Both the position numbers and the translations under genes were made by a program. Below, one piece after another: positions 63,301-64,000 of a DNA stretch of 64,000 nt. Origin of the DNA: Paratrimastix pyriformis (Eukaryota > Preaxostyla > Paratrimastigidae). The stretch lies in NCBI GenBank assembly GCA_027972325.1, contig JAPMOS010000019.1, forward strand, positions 434,001-498,000, given 5' to 3'. Below the pieces are notes generated by a model. That model saw nothing but the letters and a program-made list of their open reading frames with translations. It did no database searches and was not told the DNA's origin. Within the stretch, counting starts at the first letter, position 1, and the number at the start of each line of letters is the position of its first letter.

Positions 63301-64000
63301 GGCGCCGGGGGTGCCGCCTCCACCAGCCACGGCGGCACGGGGAACGCCCCCCCGGGCGGCTCGACCTCCTCCTTTTGGGCGGCATTCGAAAACGGGGGCC
63401 TGCCCCCGACCCACCGCTCCCCGCCTGCCTCGACCCTGGCGGGACAGATCCTGCCCACGCCCCCATCACCTCGGGCAGCACCGGGGCCGCACCTCTCACC
63501 CCCAGCGGCCGACCACTCGCCCGGTCACTCGCCCCGCGGGTCGCCCTCCTCGCCGCGCTCCTCCGTCGTTCCGCCTGCTGCGGGCTCCCCCCAGGGCCAG
63601 GGGCAGGGCCAGACCCAGGGACAGACCCAGATCCAGAGCCAGGGGGTGGCAGCTTCTCCTTCGGCAGGGGGGGCACCCCCCTCGGCAGGGGGGCCCGTAC
63701 CGGGCGGCGATCTGACGCTGTCCCTGCCGTTGCAAGGGCCATCCTCCTCTCCCCGTCTCGGGCATCACCCCCCGCCACAGCCCCTCTCCCGGGCCACGTA
63801 CCCGCACCCGCAGGCACCCAAGGCCGGGTCACGCCCCATCCGCCCCCCGGCTCGGCCCCGGCAACGCCGCGACCATCGAGCACCCAGTCTGCCCGGCTGG
63901 CTGCCGCATCCACGGCAGCCTCGGTGGCCTCGCCGCCCCCCGCCCCATCCACCTCGCCTTCCCTCGCGCCTTCCCCATCCCCCGCATTGACCTCCCTGCC
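60386..64000 (+). CDS. Dual-specificity-phosphatase-like pseudophosphatase with long disordered tail (partial, runs off the right edge)
   Basis: The ATG at 60386 precedes a Ser/Pro leader and the DSP fold: ISKVRDGLFIGDRFSVADK, KITHIINCAG (exon to 60714), GVNVPNRWAKMGIKYL and LTFSLQDEDN (60777 to about 60869), VHNFTEDAAARMEGVIIHSY (61043-61128), then ALLVAAAHFMRKYGWAAELA and DSFQAQLREYQ (61286-61427). In active DSPs the loop is His-Cys-x5-Arg; here the Cys codon is Ser (TCC, 61115-61117), which predicts no catalysis. The phase between 61128 and 61286 does not close with canonical sites, so that junction is uncertain. A further exon near 61750-61800 has VWVAHLLGQHLNRFLEAP. From about 62040 an open frame of Pro, Ala, Ser and Gln-rich sequence continues to the window edge. 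Confidence 0.72.
61643..61702 (+). repeat. Intronic TTGTGC array
   Basis: About ten perfect 6-bp units (GCTTGT phase) in a probable intron of the phosphatase-like gene. Confidence 0.85.
62614..62668 (+). repeat. Coding 6-bp repeat (Gln-Pro / Gln-Thr)
   Basis: CAGCCC and CAGACC units encode alternating Gln-Pro and Gln-Thr in the disordered tail of the phosphatase-like gene. A related GGCCAG/ACCCAG set lies at 63595-63640. Confidence 0.7.

Overview
The window reads as nuclear DNA of a GC-rich, gene-dense, intron-rich protist. Evidence for a eukaryote: GT-AG introns in nearly every gene (several only 42-76 nt), a spliceosome subunit (CCDC12/Cwf18), importin-alpha, Hikeshi, an Rrp6 nuclease, an F-box protein and a membrane adenylyl cyclase. 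Long homopolymer-C tracts, private tandem repeats in almost every intron and very long low-complexity protein segments are its signature. I cannot name the species; a free-living flagellate is plausible (cyclase, LRR/EF-hand protein) but this is inference. No rRNA, tRNA, CRISPR, transposon or viral element was recognised.

Layout, left to right. (1) 0.2-7.9 kb, + strand: a Cables-like cyclin-fold protein with a huge RS/acidic/His/Gln-rich N-terminal half. (2) 8.3-14.9 kb, +: an Rrp6/EXOSC10 exosome nuclease with a long disordered tail. (3) 22.4-15.7 kb, -: LRR / coiled-coil / EF-hand-like protein whose introns hold the most extreme repeats, including about 158 copies of CAC. (4) 30.0-22.5 kb, -: large coiled-coil and Pro-rich protein of unknown function. 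(5) 32.6-30.2 kb, -: F-box/LRR protein, divergent over 91 bp from (6) an intronless bacterial-type dienelactone-hydrolase-like gene (32.7-33.5 kb, +), followed by (7) an Arb2/FAM172A protein (33.7-35.1 kb, +). (8) 35.7-37.3 kb: a doubtful small + gene and a small - SAM-like gene around a strongly purine-skewed stretch. (9) 42.7-37.7 kb, -: a helical protein of unknown function. (10) 52.6-43.1 kb, -: a two-cassette (TM-C1-TM-C2) adenylyl cyclase. (11) 52.8-53.5 kb, +: CCDC12/Cwf18. (12) 56.6-53.9 kb, -: PAF-acetylhydrolase-like lipase with N-terminal membrane segments. (13) 57.4-56.7 kb, -: Hikeshi/OPI10. (14) about 60.3-57.7 kb, -: importin-alpha. (15) 60.4 kb to the right edge, +: dual-specificity-phosphatase-like protein with Ser in place of the catalytic Cys and a long disordered tail leaving the window.

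Functional themes: nuclear RNA processing and import (Rrp6, CCDC12, importin-alpha, Hikeshi, possibly Arb2) and signalling (Cables-like cyclin, adenylyl cyclase, pseudophosphatase). These are independent single genes, not an operon. The most notable points are the cyclase with a degenerate C1 half, the pseudophosphatase, the probable bacterial-origin hydrolase, the side-by-side importin-alpha and Hikeshi genes, the poly-C 3' splice sites and the invasion of introns by unrelated simple repeats. Exon boundaries were read by eye; those given to the base were checked for phase, the others are approximate.
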